A DNA stretch of 5,167 nucleotides from Clostridia bacterium (GTDB lineage Bacteria > Bacillota > Clostridia > Christensenellales > Pumilibacteraceae), in contig JAFTMM010000083.1 of assembly GCA_017452405.1 (NCBI GenBank), positions 1-5,167 of the forward strand, read 5' to 3'. Below are positions 5,005-5,167 of the stretch, one piece after another. Every line of letters starts with the position of its first letter. The stretch's first letter is position 1. Position numbers and translations under genes: made by a program. The notes beneath the pieces were generated by a model. That model was given only the letters and a program-made list of their open reading frames with translations. It was not told where the DNA came from and did not search any database.

Positions 5005-5167
5005 GGATAAAATTAATCAATAATGACGGCGTAGCCGTCAATTCATGGAGCGAGCGGATAGCGAAGCGAGAATTCATGACAGCGAAGCTGTCAATTCATG
5101 CAAACGCAACGCGTTTGCAATTCATGCCTTACTTGTAAGGCAAAAAGCGTTTGCAATTCATGCCTTA
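5005..5167 (+). repeat. Hairpin array with AATTCATG linkers (right copy, cut by window end)
   Basis: This is a near-identical second copy of the array at 19-192. Linkers start at 5040, 5071, 5093, 5119 and 5155. The leader GGATAAAATTAATCAATAAT (5005-5024) precedes TGACGGC-GTA-GCCGTCA (5024-5040). Then come the dyad-free purine-rich unit (5047-5070), TGACAGC-GAA-GCTGTCA (5077-5093), the 9-bp TGCAAACGC stem with loop AAC (5099-5119) and GCCTTAC-TT-GTAAGGC (5126-5141). Two stems that are imperfect in the left copy are perfect here. The array runs past the window edge. Confidence 0.9.

Noticed and set aside
1..5167. Defence system, toxin-antitoxin, phage or secondary-metabolite genes
   Set aside because: All five coding regions are housekeeping, sporulation or a single unrecognised membrane protein. 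No nuclease, helicase, integrase or toxin motif was seen in either strand.

Overview
The window reads as chromosomal DNA from a Gram-positive, endospore-lineage bacterium of the Clostridia (Bacillota). The strongest clue is a gene for the germination protease Gpr placed head to head with rpsT (ribosomal protein S20), the same arrangement as in Bacillus subtilis. A bacterial-type GluRS (gltX), moderate GC content and AGGAG-type ribosome binding sites agree with this. Interspersed hairpin arrays of the kind seen at both ends fit an uncultured gut-type clostridium, but that narrower placement is inference.

Layout. Positions 1-192 hold an array of small DNA hairpins joined by the 8-mer AATTCATG, with no gene. 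A forward-strand set follows, probably one operon: hisF (224-985), an unrecognised two-helix membrane protein (1003-1842, 17 bp after hisF) and gltX (1863-3335, 20 bp further on). gltX ends at a rho-independent terminator (3349-3390). A second hairpin (3425-3461) terminates the convergent rpsT gene, which runs leftwards from a GTG at 4011. A 111-bp divergent intergenic region (4012-4122) separates rpsT from gpr (4123-4863). From about 10 bp after gpr to the window end there is a second hairpin-repeat region. It begins with units in the inverted orientation (CATGAATT) and then switches to a near copy of the left-end array.

Function. HisF makes the imidazole ring in histidine synthesis. GltX charges tRNA-Glu. 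S20 is a primary 16S-binding protein of the 30S subunit. Gpr degrades small acid-soluble spore proteins at germination. These are housekeeping and sporulation genes, and I see no defence, toxin or biosynthetic-cluster genes. The unusual material is: (1) the paired hairpin arrays bracketing the gene block; (2) an S20 protein with a Lys/Ala/Glu-rich C-terminal extension of about 70 residues; (3) an in-frame TAG inside that extension, followed by 11 more codons of the same character before a TAA; (4) a perfect 14-bp palindrome inside the putative rpsT promoter; and (5) the uncharacterised membrane protein between hisF and gltX.
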